64,000 bases of DNA from Bacteroidota bacterium. Its GTDB lineage: Bacteria; Bacteroidota; Bacteroidia; Flavobacteriales; Flavobacteriaceae. Below the pieces are notes generated by a model. It saw only the letters and a program-made list of their open reading frames with translations, did not search any database and was not told where the DNA came from. The stretch spans positions 124,001-188,000 of the forward strand of contig JAKQHT010000020.1 in NCBI GenBank assembly GCA_029557895.1, given 5' to 3'. Shown one piece after another: positions 24,726-34,483 of this stretch (position 1 is the stretch's first letter; the number at the start of each line of letters is the position of its first letter). The translations under genes were made by a program, and so were the position numbers.

Positions 24726-24793
24726 TATAAAACAATCAATTGAAATTATAATTTAATTAAGATTTTTATAATTCCAAAAGAACTAAAAAATAA

Positions 24794-24801
24794 TAACTTT
24801 G
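24794..24801 (+). promoter_or_regulatory. -7 box of rsfS-ftsH
   Basis: TAACTTTG, 21 bases before the rsfS start codon. Confidence 0.6.
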
Positions 24802-24822
24802 CACTAACTGTAAACAAAATTA

Positions 24823-25194
24823 ATGGCGAAAAAAGACAACAATGCAGATCAATTGATTACGACCATATTGGGCGGTATCGAGGACATGAAAGGAAAAGAG
24901 ATAAAAATCCTCGATTTGAGGAACATAGAGAATACCGTTTGCGATTATTTCATCATTTGCGAAGGTACTTCCAACACCCATGTCAATGCCATTGTTGGTT
25001 CCATACAGAAAAAAGTCAGCAAAGAACTAAAAGACCATCCATGGCACGTAGAAGGCAGCGACAATGCCGAATGGGTGCTTATGGATTACGTCAATGTCGT
25101 GGTTCACGTTTTCCAAAAACACATTAGGGAATATTACGACATCGAAAGCTTATGGGGCGACGCAAAGACGACCGCAATAAAAACCAGTTATTAA
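24823..25194 (+). CDS. rsfS: Ribosome silencing factor RsfS
   Basis: Binds ribosomal protein L14 and blocks 50S-30S joining when nutrients are short. 123 residues, with the conserved core GKEIKILDLRNIENTVCDYF, ICEGTSNTHVNAI and the C-terminal DYVNVVVHVFQKHIREYYDI plus LWGDA, all typical of PF02410. It lies 9 bases before ftsH, the common rsfS-ftsH pairing in Bacteroidota. Confidence 0.96.
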   Translation: MAKKDNNADQLITTILGGIEDMKGKEIKILDLRNIENTVCDYFIICEGTSNTHVNAIVGSIQKKVSKELKDHPWHVEGSDNAEWVLMDYVNVVVHVFQKHIREYYDIESLWGDAKTTAIKTSY

Positions 25195-25203
25195 AATTCA
25201 TAC

Positions 25204-27264
25204 ATGTCAAACGAAAAAAACCAAAACAAAAAACCAAGAGTGAGTGCGTACTGGATATACGCTATAATCATTATGGGTTTTTTTAGTATAAATTTTCTTG
25301 GATCGGGCTTTGGACAGCAACCGGCAGCCCAAGTTACACCGTCACAGTTTTTTGACTACCTCAAAAACGGCGAGGTTGCCAGAGTGGTCATTGTCAACAA
25401 TCGCGAGGCAAAGGTGTATCTCACTCCTGAAGCACTTGAAACTGAAACGCACAAAAAAACAAAGCCGAGAAATCTGCTCCCAACTCTTTCACCGTCTCCA
25501 AATTACAAATTCGAGTTTGGTGATTTGGCATTATTTCAAGAAAAAATTACCAAAACCATTGAAGAAAACAACCTGGCCGACACCAAATTAACTTTTGAAA
25601 CCGAGCACAATGTCTGGGGCGATCTGCTCATGACACTGCTTCCATTTGCATTGATAATTGGGGTTTGGATTTTCATCATGCGGCGCATGGCTTCCGGTGG
25701 CGGTGGCGGTGCCGGCGGTCAACTTTTCAACATCGGAAAATCAAAAGCGCGCCTCTTTGACGAAAAAACTGACATCAAGACATCATTCAAAGATGTGGCA
25801 GGACTTGAAGGTGCCAAAGAAGAAGTACAGGAAATCGTGGATTTCTTGAAAAACCCCGACAAATATACCTCACTCGGAGGCAAAATCCCCAAAGGTGCTT
25901 TGCTGGTAGGTCCTCCCGGAACGGGCAAAACACTATTGGCTAAAGCTGTTGCCGGCGAAGCCAAGGTTCCGTTCTTCTCGCTTTCTGGTTCGGATTTTGT
26001 GGAAATGTTCGTAGGCGTTGGCGCATCGCGGGTAAGAGACCTTTTCAAACAAGCAAAAGAAAAATCGCCGGCCATTATTTTTATTGATGAAATTGACGCG
26101 ATAGGCAGGGCCAGGGGGAAGAACAATTTTTCCGGCTCTAACGATGAACGCGAGAACACACTCAACCAACTACTGACCGAAATGGACGGTTTTGGCACCA
26201 ATACCAATGTTATTGTATTAGCAGCCACAAACCGTGCTGACGTTCTCGACAAAGCCTTGATGCGTGCCGGTCGTTTTGACCGACAGATATTCGTTGACTT
26301 ACCTGACATCAGGGAACGAAAAGAGATATTTGAAGTTCACTTGAGACCCATCAAAAAAGCCGATGACCTCGACGTTGATTTTTTAGCTCGACAAACACCC
26401 GGATTTTCTGGTGCCGACATTGCCAACGTGTGTAATGAAGCTGCCCTGATTGCAGCCCGGCAAAACAAAAAATCGGTAAACCGTCAGGATTTTCTCGATG
26501 CCGTTGACAGGATTGTCGGAGGCTTGGAAAAGAAAAACAAAATCATTACACCGGCAGAAAAACGTGCTGTAGCATTCCACGAAGCAGGACATGCAACCAT
26601 CAGTTGGATGCTCGAACACGCAGCACCATTGGTAAAAGTGACCATCGTGCCCCGAGGCCGTTCACTTGGCGCAGCATGGTACCTGCCAGAAGAAAGATTG
26701 ATCGTAAGAACCGAACAGATGCTAGACGAAATGTGCGCTGCACTCGGTGGCAGAGCTGCAGAGCAAGTAATCTTTGGAAAAATCTCAACTGGTGCATTGA
26801 GCGACCTTGAAAAGGTTACAAAACAGGCTAGAGCCATGGTAACCATCTACGGTTTGAGCGACAAAGTAGGCAACCTTACCTTCTACGACTCTACCGGGCA
26901 AAGCGAATACGGTTTCACAAAACCTTACAGCGAGCAGACCGCCCAAGTAATAGACGATGAAATATCAAAAATCATTGAAGAACAATACGACAGAGCAGTT
27001 GATATATTGGAAAAAAATAAGGACAAGCTCACCGAACTCGCCGAAGTGTTGCTGGACAAGGAAGTCATTTTTAAGGACAATCTTGAAAAAATATTCGGAA
27101 AAAGACCTTTTGATAAAGAAGATGAACCTGCCGAAGAGAAAAACACAACTCCCGACCCATCTTTGGCATCTGAAAACGGTCTTGACGCAACAGACAGCAA
27201 AACAGATGCTTCAGATACAAATACCGATCAAAAGGAAGAAGTCAAGGACGATTTGTTGAGTTAA
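25204..27264 (+). CDS. ftsH: ATP-dependent zinc metalloprotease FtsH
   Basis: Membrane-anchored AAA+ protease that removes misfolded membrane and regulatory proteins. 686 residues: TM1 at about 16-34, a periplasmic domain, TM2 at about 141-160, the AAA domain with Walker A GPPGTGKT (236-243), Walker B IIFIDEID (291-298) and SRH ATNRADVLDKALMRAGRFDR, then M41 peptidase with HEAGH (459-463). A Gly-rich linker GGGGGAGG follows TM2. The tail (about 620-686) is acidic and low-complexity. Second gene after rsfS; a strong hairpin follows. Confidence 0.98.
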   Translation: MSNEKNQNKKPRVSAYWIYAIIIMGFFSINFLGSGFGQQPAAQVTPSQFFDYLKNGEVARVVIVNNREAKVYLTPEALETETHKKTKPRNLLPTLSPSPNYKFEFGDLALFQEKITKTIEENNLADTKLTFETEHNVWGDLLMTLLPFALIIGVWIFIMRRMASGGGGGAGGQLFNIGKSKARLFDEKTDIKTSFKDVAGLEGAKEEVQEIVDFLKNPDKYTSLGGKIPKGALLVGPPGTGKTLLAKAVAGEAKVPFFSLSGSDFVEMFVGVGASRVRDLFKQAKEKSPAIIFIDEIDAIGRARGKNNFSGSNDERENTLNQLLTEMDGFGTNTNVIVLAATNRADVLDKALMRAGRFDRQIFVDLPDIRERKEIFEVHLRPIKKADDLDVDFLARQTPGFSGADIANVCNEAALIAARQNKKSVNRQDFLDAVDRIVGGLEKKNKIITPAEKRAVAFHEAGHATISWMLEHAAPLVKVTIVPRGRSLGAAWYLPEERLIVRTEQMLDEMCAALGGRAAEQVIFGKISTGALSDLEKVTKQARAMVTIYGLSDKVGNLTFYDSTGQSEYGFTKPYSEQTAQVIDDEISKIIEEQYDRAVDILEKNKDKLTELAEVLLDKEVIFKDNLEKIFGKRPFDKEDEPAEEKNTTPDPSLASENGLDATDSKTDASDTNTDQKEEVKDDLLS

Positions 27265-27280
27265 AAAAATCAATTGTATT

Positions 27281-27321
27281 AAAAAAACTTAAATCGGCCT
27301 TTGGTTAATTTAAGTTTTTTT
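27281..27321. terminator. Bidirectional-type hairpin after ftsH
   Basis: AAAAAAACTTAAAT (27281-27294) and ATTTAAGTTTTTTT (27308-27321) form a perfect 14-bp stem, with a 13-base loop. The T run makes it a good terminator for ftsH; its last base is shared with the next gene's -7 box. Confidence 0.8.
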
Positions 27322-27328
27322 ATATTTG
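27321..27328 (+). promoter_or_regulatory. -7 box of the LUD-cdsA-psd-ACBP operon
   Basis: TATATTTG directly abutting the ftsH terminator. A TTTG at 27300-27303, in the terminator loop, is a slightly close -33 candidate (17-base spacer). ATG follows at 27372. Confidence 0.55.
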
Positions 27329-27371
27329 GGATAATCATTTTTAAAAATCAGGTTTAAGATCAGCCCGTAAA

Positions 27372-27977
27372 ATGAGTCTATTTCGTAAAATCTTCGGACT
27401 AAAAGACGGTGATGGAGATAACATAAAAAACGAAGAACGCGGCAAATATATGCCCGAGATAAAACTTCCCATTGACGAAAAGTTTACCATAAACTTCAAG
27501 GCTAATGGAGGTAAGTTCTTGTATTGTGAAAATATGCAAGAAATTTTTGAGACCCTCCAGCAAATCCTTGACGAAAACCAATGGGGTGACAAGCAGGTAT
27601 ACCTTACCGACGAAAGGCTAAAAGAACTCTTTAAGGATTTTGATCTCAAACCCTCCACCAATCTTGACGTAAGCACCTATTTTCTTACCACATGCGAATA
27701 TCTTATTGCCGATGATGGGTCCCTTTTGATATGCTCTAACCAGATTGCCGAAAAAAAACTAAAAGATCTTCCGGCAAACTTTGTGGTGTATGCCACAACA
27801 AGTCAGTTTGTAGAAAGTATTGGCGAAGGTTTGAGAGGTATCAAGAACAAGTATAGGGAAAGAATACCCACCAACATCACTACCATAAAGCACTTCAAGG
27901 CCATTGAAGACAAAGATTTTCTTACATATGGAAGCAGCACCAAAAACTTGTATTTACTTCTTTTAGAAGACTTTTAG
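27372..27977 (+). CDS. LUD domain protein (LutC/YkgG-like)
   Basis: 201 residues. A variable, charged N-terminus (MSLFRKIFGLKDGDGD) precedes the LUD domain (about 60-200): CEYLIADDGSLLICSNQIAE matches the conserved glycine/serine turn, and NITTIKHFKAIEDKDFLTYG the C-terminal part. LutC takes part with LutA/LutB in iron-sulfur lactate oxidation, but neither partner is present here. Its position directly before cdsA (zero-base gap) suggests a different or unknown role. Confidence 0.8.
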   Translation: MSLFRKIFGLKDGDGDNIKNEERGKYMPEIKLPIDEKFTINFKANGGKFLYCENMQEIFETLQQILDENQWGDKQVYLTDERLKELFKDFDLKPSTNLDVSTYFLTTCEYLIADDGSLLICSNQIAEKKLKDLPANFVVYATTSQFVESIGEGLRGIKNKYRERIPTNITTIKHFKAIEDKDFLTYGSSTKNLYLLLLEDF

Positions 27978-28799
27978 ATGAACGAGCTCCGTACCAGAGC
28001 CATTTCAGGCATACTCTACATAACCTTGCTAATACTCTGCATCTACCACCAATATGCCCTCATCGTACTGGTTTTTATATTTGGGCTGGTCTGTATGGCT
28101 GAATTCAAAAAATTGATACAGCTCAATAGTTATTGGCCTTATGCCATATTTGCCATTATGTACCTTGGATTCGGGTTTTGGTGCATTACGGCTTCTCCCG
28201 GGTCTGGGTTTAGCGAAGCTATACAGATTTTGCAAGTCATCACCATTTTTGTTCATCTATTGCTTATCAAGGATTTGTTTTCTGAAAAAACCATCCCCTT
28301 GTTTTCCACCAAGAGGTTCATTCTTACCACTTTTTACTTATCAAGTTCGTTTGTATTTCTGGTTTTGATTGCCAACAACAATTATGAATTTACTCCAAAG
28401 CTACTTTTGGGCGCATTTATACTCGTTTGGGCCAACGATACCGGTGCCTACCTTATTGGGAAAAATTTCGGTAAACAGAAACTCTTTCCGAGTATATCAC
28501 CCAAAAAAACTGTTGAAGGCTTTCTGGGCGGCCTTTTGTTAGCCTGTTTCACAAGTTATTTCATTGCAAATTTCACAGGAACCCTGAATTTTACTAATTG
28601 GCTGATATTAAGCATTATAGTTAGCGTTTTTGGCACGCTTGGCGACCTGATTGAATCAAAATTCAAAAGGCAGGCCAATGTAAAGGACAGCGGTGTAATA
28701 ATGCCAGGACACGGAGGTTTGCTCGATAGACTCGATAGTATTATTTTTGTAGCACCATTTTTCTATTTATTCTTAAAGATGTTTCCCTATGTTCCATAA
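27978..28799 (+). CDS. cdsA: Phosphatidate cytidylyltransferase (CDP-DAG synthase)
   Basis: Makes CDP-diacylglycerol from phosphatidate and CTP, the branch point of phospholipid synthesis. 273 residues with about 7-8 membrane segments. The CDS signature lies near the C-terminus: SPKKTVEGFLGG, then GTLGDLIESKFKRQANVKDSG and MPGHGGLLDRLDS. The start codon follows the stop of the LUD gene without a gap, and the end overlaps psd by 11 bases. Confidence 0.96.
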   Translation: MNELRTRAISGILYITLLILCIYHQYALIVLVFIFGLVCMAEFKKLIQLNSYWPYAIFAIMYLGFGFWCITASPGSGFSEAIQILQVITIFVHLLLIKDLFSEKTIPLFSTKRFILTTFYLSSSFVFLVLIANNNYEFTPKLLLGAFILVWANDTGAYLIGKNFGKQKLFPSISPKKTVEGFLGGLLLACFTSYFIANFTGTLNFTNWLILSIIVSVFGTLGDLIESKFKRQANVKDSGVIMPGHGGLLDRLDSIIFVAPFFYLFLKMFPYVP

Positions 28800-29442
28800 A
28801 GAAGGACATAAAATCATATTCGGCAGCCTGGTAGCTTTGGTAGTCAGCATAATACTTATCGACCATCTGGTTTCCATTGTATGGCTACAAAAAACCTTGA
28901 TGTTGGTTTTGGTTATCTTATTTCTTACCATTTTACAATTTTTCAGAAACCCCAAGCGAAAAGGGAAACTGGATGATGGCCATGTACTTTCTCCAGTGGA
29001 CGGTAAGGTCGTGGTCATCGAAGAGGTTTTTGAAAAGGAATTTTTTAATGACAAGCGGCTGCAAGTATCCATCTTTATGTCGCCAATCAATGTCCATGTA
29101 ACACGCTACCCTGTTGGGGGACAAGTGGTTTACAGCAAATACCATCCGGGAAAATTTCTGGTGGCATGGCATCCAAAAGCAAGCGAAGAGAATGAACGCA
29201 CTACGGTTGTGGTACAAAACAGAACCTTTGGAAAAGTGCTGTACAGACAAATTGCCGGAGCTTTGGCCAAACGCATTGTTAACTATGCAAAAGCCAACGA
29301 AGCAGTCGTACAAGGTACCGATTCGGGATTTATAAAATTTGGGTCACGGGTAGATGTTTTTCTGCCATTGGACACCAATATCAAGGTAACGCTCAACCAA
29401 AAAGTAAGAGGCGGCATCAGTGTGATTGCCGACAGAACATGA
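28789..29442 (+). CDS. psd: Phosphatidylserine decarboxylase proenzyme
   Basis: Forms phosphatidylethanolamine. 217 residues, the short (Bacillus/archaeal-like) class with two N-terminal membrane segments (about 8-26 and 32-50). Core: RNPKRKGKLDDGHVLSPVDG, FMSPINVHVTRYPVGG, and the self-cleavage site FGS, where Ser186 would become the pyruvoyl group of the alpha chain (32 residues). The usual LGST form is replaced by FGSR, as in this short class. The ATG lies within cdsA; the stop overlaps the ACBP start (ATGA). Confidence 0.95.
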   Translation: MFHKEGHKIIFGSLVALVVSIILIDHLVSIVWLQKTLMLVLVILFLTILQFFRNPKRKGKLDDGHVLSPVDGKVVVIEEVFEKEFFNDKRLQVSIFMSPINVHVTRYPVGGQVVYSKYHPGKFLVAWHPKASEENERTTVVVQNRTFGKVLYRQIAGALAKRIVNYAKANEAVVQGTDSGFIKFGSRVDVFLPLDTNIKVTLNQKVRGGISVIADRT

Positions 29443-29705
29443 ACCACGAAACGTTGGACAAGGAATTTGAAGAGGCGGTAGAACGCATCAACAACTACAC
29501 GGAGCCGTTTCCGGCCGATTTTCTGTTACGCCTTTATGCTTATTATAAACGTGCCACCAACAATTATGACCGCCCTGGGAGTAGTCGTCCCATTATCAAT
29601 GCTTTCAAAACAAACGCATTGTTCCAAATCAAGAACATTACACCCGAAGAGGCAAAACGGATGTATATCGAATTGGTAAATAATTATTTCTTGTACAGAA
29701 AATAA
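29439..29705 (+). CDS. Acyl-CoA-binding protein (ACBP)
   Basis: 88 residues: LDKEFEEAVERINNYTEPFP, LLRLYAYYKRATNN and ITPEEAKRMYIELVNNYF fit the four-helix ACBP domain that binds long-chain acyl-CoA. The Tyr/Lys ligand residues (YAYYKRAT) are kept; the tryptophan pair usual in the third helix is replaced (INAFKTNALF). It overlaps psd by four bases, so acyl-CoA supply to phospholipid synthesis is a reasonable inference. ACBP is mainly eukaryotic and occurs in relatively few bacterial groups, flavobacteria among them. Confidence 0.85.
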   Translation: MNHETLDKEFEEAVERINNYTEPFPADFLLRLYAYYKRATNNYDRPGSSRPIINAFKTNALFQIKNITPEEAKRMYIELVNNYFLYRK

Positions 29706-29711
29706 AGATTT

Positions 29712-30632
29712 TCAATCTCTTATCAACGGCATTGTAGAACAGCGAAGCAATCCTTCCTGTTTTGCTATTTCGGCATAAGGTACTTCTTCCACTGTAAAGC
29801 CATTGTTGCGCAGCCAATTATTCAACCTTGTGAAATTCCTTTCAGAAACAACTACATCGTCATCAATTGAGAAGATATTGCTGTTCATGTGGTACATTTC
29901 TTCACGGGTAATGTGAAAGAGGTTGTCCTTGCCAAAAAGTTTCAGTATATAAACATAATCGCTTTCTTCCCTAAAGCCGCTTTTGTAGACGATGCCCTTG
30001 TTCTTGCCAACGGGCTGAAAACAGCAATCTAAATGCAGGGCATTGTCACGGGGTTCTATCTTGGACTTGACCAAATCAAATTCTTTAACTATTTTGTTTG
30101 GAAACAGTTCTTTAATAAACCTGACGCCTTCCATATTAGTTCGGGCCGTGATGTATTCTTTATAATCGCTCCCTTTGTAGGTACCTATAAAAACATGGTC
30201 GTTCCACAACATGACATCGCCGCCTTCAATGTGCACTTCGTCTGGAGGACGAATGACCTTGCCGGGGTCAATTTTATCTATAACGTACTGAATGGCATCC
30301 AACTCTTGGTCCCGTTCCGGCAAAATATTGGCCTTGATGAAAATATCGTCAATGACAAAGGCTATATCGCGGGAAAAAATCTGGTTGTAATCTTCAATCA
30401 GTTTCGGGCGATGGACTTTTACATCATATTTTTTAAACACTTCTGCAACGGCATCCATTTCCTTGACCATATCTCTTTCAATCGGATAGGTCCCGGCCTT
30501 GATATGCTCCAGTGATTTGGGGTCGTAGGCTTCCTCTTCCGTTGGTGTCGGGCCGTTACTTTGTGCCGTGCCAAGCACTACTTCGCGAAGTCGCGAAGTT
30601 TCGTTTTTAATATTCAGTTTTAGATAGTCCAT
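29712..30632 (-). CDS. Dimethylargininase / arginine-deiminase-like hydrolase
   Basis: 306 residues of the guanidino-modifying superfamily from MDYLKLNIKNETSRL; a 10-codon upstream extension is not conserved-looking. Catalytic features: FSRDIAFVIDD, VHIEGGDVML (acid), LHLDCCFQPVG (His), and the C-terminal LLRCSTMPLIRD with the nucleophilic Cys, close to arginine deiminase's RCMTMPL. The substrate may be arginine, dimethylarginine or citrulline; sequence alone cannot decide. It faces the ACBP gene tail to tail (6 bases) and lies downstream of gltA on the same strand, but beyond a terminator. Confidence 0.85.
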   Translation of the reverse strand: MDYLKLNIKNETSRLREVVLGTAQSNGPTPTEEEAYDPKSLEHIKAGTYPIERDMVKEMDAVAEVFKKYDVKVHRPKLIEDYNQIFSRDIAFVIDDIFIKANILPERDQELDAIQYVIDKIDPGKVIRPPDEVHIEGGDVMLWNDHVFIGTYKGSDYKEYITARTNMEGVRFIKELFPNKIVKEFDLVKSKIEPRDNALHLDCCFQPVGKNKGIVYKSGFREESDYVYILKLFGKDNLFHITREEMYHMNSNIFSIDDDVVVSERNFTRLNNWLRNNGFTVEEVPYAEIAKQEGLLRCSTMPLIRD

Positions 30633-30752
30633 CACGGTATAACGACAAAAATTTATGCGCAATAAATATCGGGATAATATACCTAAACACCATAAAAATT
30701 TATGTAGAGTTTTCCCAGGGCCAAAGATCCAACTCTATAAATTTGAAAATAT

Positions 30753-30783
30753 AAAAAAGCCCCACTTAAAAAAATGGGGCTTT
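30753..30783 (-). terminator. Terminator of gltA
   Basis: AAAGCCCCA (minus strand, 30775-30783) pairs with TGGGGCTTT (30756-30764), 9 bp, followed by further T's and an AT-rich tail; it is 19 bases past the gltA stop. Confidence 0.85.
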
Positions 30784-30801
30784 GTATTTGTATCAACTTC
30801 T

Positions 30802-32088
30802 TTATCGCTTATCGATCGGTACAAACGGTCTCAAGGTTTTGCCAACATAAATTTGGCGCGGGCGACCGATTGGTTCTTTCTTCAATCGCATTTCTCGCCA
30901 CTGCGCGATCCACCCTGGCAAACGCCCAAGTGCAAACATCACAGTGAACATATCGGTCGGGATACCCATGGCGCGATAGATGATACCAGAATAGAAATCT
31001 ACGTTGGGATAGAGTTTCCTATCAACGAAATATGGGTCTTTTAATGCTTCTTTTTCGAGACCTTTGGCAATTTCTAATATTGGATCTTCAACACCTAAAT
31101 CTTCCAACACGCTGTCTGCGGCTTTTTTGATAATCCTTGCTCTTGGGTCGAAACTTTTGTAAACTCTGTGACCAAAGCCCATCAAACGGAACGGGTCTGC
31201 CTTGTCTTTTGCCTTGGCCATATATTTTTCGGTGTCGCCACCATCTTGGTCGATAGCTTCGAGCATTTCAAGAACGGCTTGGTTGGCACCGCCGTGCAAT
31301 GGTCCCCAAAGTGCGGAAATCCCTGTGGAAAGTGATGCAAACAACCCCACATGCGAAGAACCTGTAATCCTGACCGTAGAGGTAGAACAGTTTTGCTCAT
31401 GGTCGGCATGGAGAATCAACAATTTGTCCAATGCGTCCACTACTATTGGGTTAAAGATATATTCTTCATTGGGCTGCTTAAACATCATCTTGAGAATGTT
31501 CTCTATATATCCAAGGTTCTTGTCCCCGTAATCCAACGGCAACCCATTCTTCTTACGGAAAGTCCATGCAACCAATACCGGAAATTTGCCCAATATTTTC
31601 ACAATGGCCTTGTACATAGCTTCTTCCGAATCAACATTAACGGAAGATGGGTTGAAGGCGGTAAGAGCACTCGTCAGAGAAGCGATGACGCCCATCGGGT
31701 GAGCCGATTTTGGAAAGGCATCCACAATTTTTCTGACATCATCGTCAACTACGGATTGTGCTTTGATATCCGAGTGGAATTTATCCAACTGCTCTTTGGT
31801 GGGAAGTTCTCCAAAAATCAGCAAATAGGCCACTTCAAGGAAACTGGCTTTGTCTGCAAGCTCCTCAATGGAATAACCCCTGTATCTCAAAATCCCTTGT
31901 TCGCCGTCCAAGAAAGTAATGGCACTTTCGCAAGAACCTGTATTCTTGTAGCCGGGATCCATGGTTATGACACTGTCGGTGGTACTTCTTAAGTTGCTGA
32001 TGTCTATTGCAACCTCATTTTCAGTTCCTATTATTAAAGGAAAATCATACTTTTTTCCGCTTATTTCTATCGTAGCTTTTTCTGACAT
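30802..32088 (-). CDS. gltA: Citrate synthase
   Basis: Condenses acetyl-CoA and oxaloacetate, the first TCA-cycle step. 428 residues from MSEKATIEISGKKYDFPL (an ATG two codons upstream is also possible). Type II hexameric citrate synthase: GDEQGILRYRGYSIEELA-like segment, LHADHEQNCSTSTVRITGSS with a catalytic His, GPLHGGANQAVLEML with the second His, GFGHRVYKSFDPRA, and the final Asp in YPNVDFYSGII. Monocistronic, with terminator; not linked to other TCA genes. Confidence 0.97.
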   Translation of the reverse strand: MSEKATIEISGKKYDFPLIIGTENEVAIDISNLRSTTDSVITMDPGYKNTGSCESAITFLDGEQGILRYRGYSIEELADKASFLEVAYLLIFGELPTKEQLDKFHSDIKAQSVVDDDVRKIVDAFPKSAHPMGVIASLTSALTAFNPSSVNVDSEEAMYKAIVKILGKFPVLVAWTFRKKNGLPLDYGDKNLGYIENILKMMFKQPNEEYIFNPIVVDALDKLLILHADHEQNCSTSTVRITGSSHVGLFASLSTGISALWGPLHGGANQAVLEMLEAIDQDGGDTEKYMAKAKDKADPFRLMGFGHRVYKSFDPRARIIKKAADSVLEDLGVEDPILEIAKGLEKEALKDPYFVDRKLYPNVDFYSGIIYRAMGIPTDMFTVMFALGRLPGWIAQWREMRLKKEPIGRPRQIYVGKTLRPFVPIDKR

Positions 32089-32246
32089 ATTCATAAAAAT
32101 TTAATCTGATTGGTGTATCCGAAAAGATGTCACGAATTTACGAAATATAAAGTGATTTAAAAAGGAACTTTACAAGCATTTTAACAATTGTGACATTTAA
32201 GAAATCAATGCTATATTTTGACAAAAATCGATACCATTGATTTTAG

Positions 32247-32254
32247 TAAATTTG
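32247..32254 (+). promoter_or_regulatory. -7 box of DUF481-like gene
   Basis: TAAATTTG, 23 bases before the ATG at 32278; it lies inside the longer reading frame from 32218 and so excludes it. Confidence 0.6.
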
Positions 32255-32277
32255 TGGTTTCATTTAGTAAATCGTTT

Positions 32278-33033
32278 ATGCATCGATATCTTTTTATAAT
32301 CTTGATATTGTTCTTTATAAAAACATCCCATGCGCAGGTTATCAATGTTGAAACACTCAGGAAAGTCACGGATTCTGCCAAATGGACGGGATCGGTAAGT
32401 TTGGATGTAGGGCTGATAAAAAACACGAACAGAATTTTGAAGATCGACAACAAAACCCACGTGCAGTACAACGACAAGAAAAACCTGTGGTTATTTGTCA
32501 ATGACCTGAAGTTTGAAAAGCTGGAAAGGAACTCTTTTGTGAACAAAGGCACCCAACATTTGAGGTACAACAGGAAGGTTTCGGAAAAAATAAAGATGGA
32601 AGCCTTTCTCCAGGCTCAATACGACGCCATTTCGGAAATCGATTTTAGGGGCCTTGCTGGGCTTGGGCCGAGATTCAAACTATACGCCAACGAGAATTAC
32701 CGATTTTATCTCGGCACACTGATCATGTACGAATACGAAAAAGCTTCGGATATTGTGCCAGATCGGGTTCAGGAAGACATTAGGGTGAGTGCCTATATTT
32801 CTTTTAGCTTGTTTCCAAAAGAGGGCTTCGCATTGATAGGTACAACATATTACCAACCAAAATTATCAGGTTTTGCCGACTATAGGTTGTCGAGCAATAC
32901 CTCTATTTTGTTCAAAATAACCGGTGGGCTGTCGTTCAAGACAAACTTTAGCTACATTTATGATGCCGTACCTGTGACAACCATTCCCAAAACCCAGTTT
33001 GAGTTGACCAACGGGCTTCTATATACGTTCTAA
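32278..33033 (+). CDS. DUF481-like outer-membrane protein
   Basis: 251 residues starting MHRYLFIILILFFIKTSHAQ, a Sec signal peptide. The mature part alternates short amphipathic beta strands (WTGSVSLDVGLIKN, HLRYNRKVSEKIKMEAFLQA, YRFYLGTLIMYEYE) and ends in an aromatic residue (LLYTF), as outer-membrane barrels do. It resembles DUF481/YdiY proteins. Function unknown. It is divergent from gltA and faces eno tail to tail. Confidence 0.78.
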   Translation: MHRYLFIILILFFIKTSHAQVINVETLRKVTDSAKWTGSVSLDVGLIKNTNRILKIDNKTHVQYNDKKNLWLFVNDLKFEKLERNSFVNKGTQHLRYNRKVSEKIKMEAFLQAQYDAISEIDFRGLAGLGPRFKLYANENYRFYLGTLIMYEYEKASDIVPDRVQEDIRVSAYISFSLFPKEGFALIGTTYYQPKLSGFADYRLSSNTSILFKITGGLSFKTNFSYIYDAVPVTTIPKTQFELTNGLLYTF

Positions 33034-33038
33034 AAAGC

Positions 33039-34349
<1,311 letters not shown>

Positions 34350-34364
34350 TTAAATTCTAAATGT

Positions 34365-34372
34365 CAAAGTTA
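34365..34372 (-). promoter_or_regulatory. -7 box of eno
   Basis: TAACTTTG on the minus strand, 33 bases upstream of the enolase ATG. Confidence 0.6.
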
Positions 34373-34483
34373 CGAAATTGTCGTTCTTTTTTTTCTGTTG
34401 CCTTTCATTATTGCGATAAAAAATCAGGAGGCTATCTTATGAATGAAAAACTGTAGGGAAATTAAAATTTTATTGCCGTTTCT

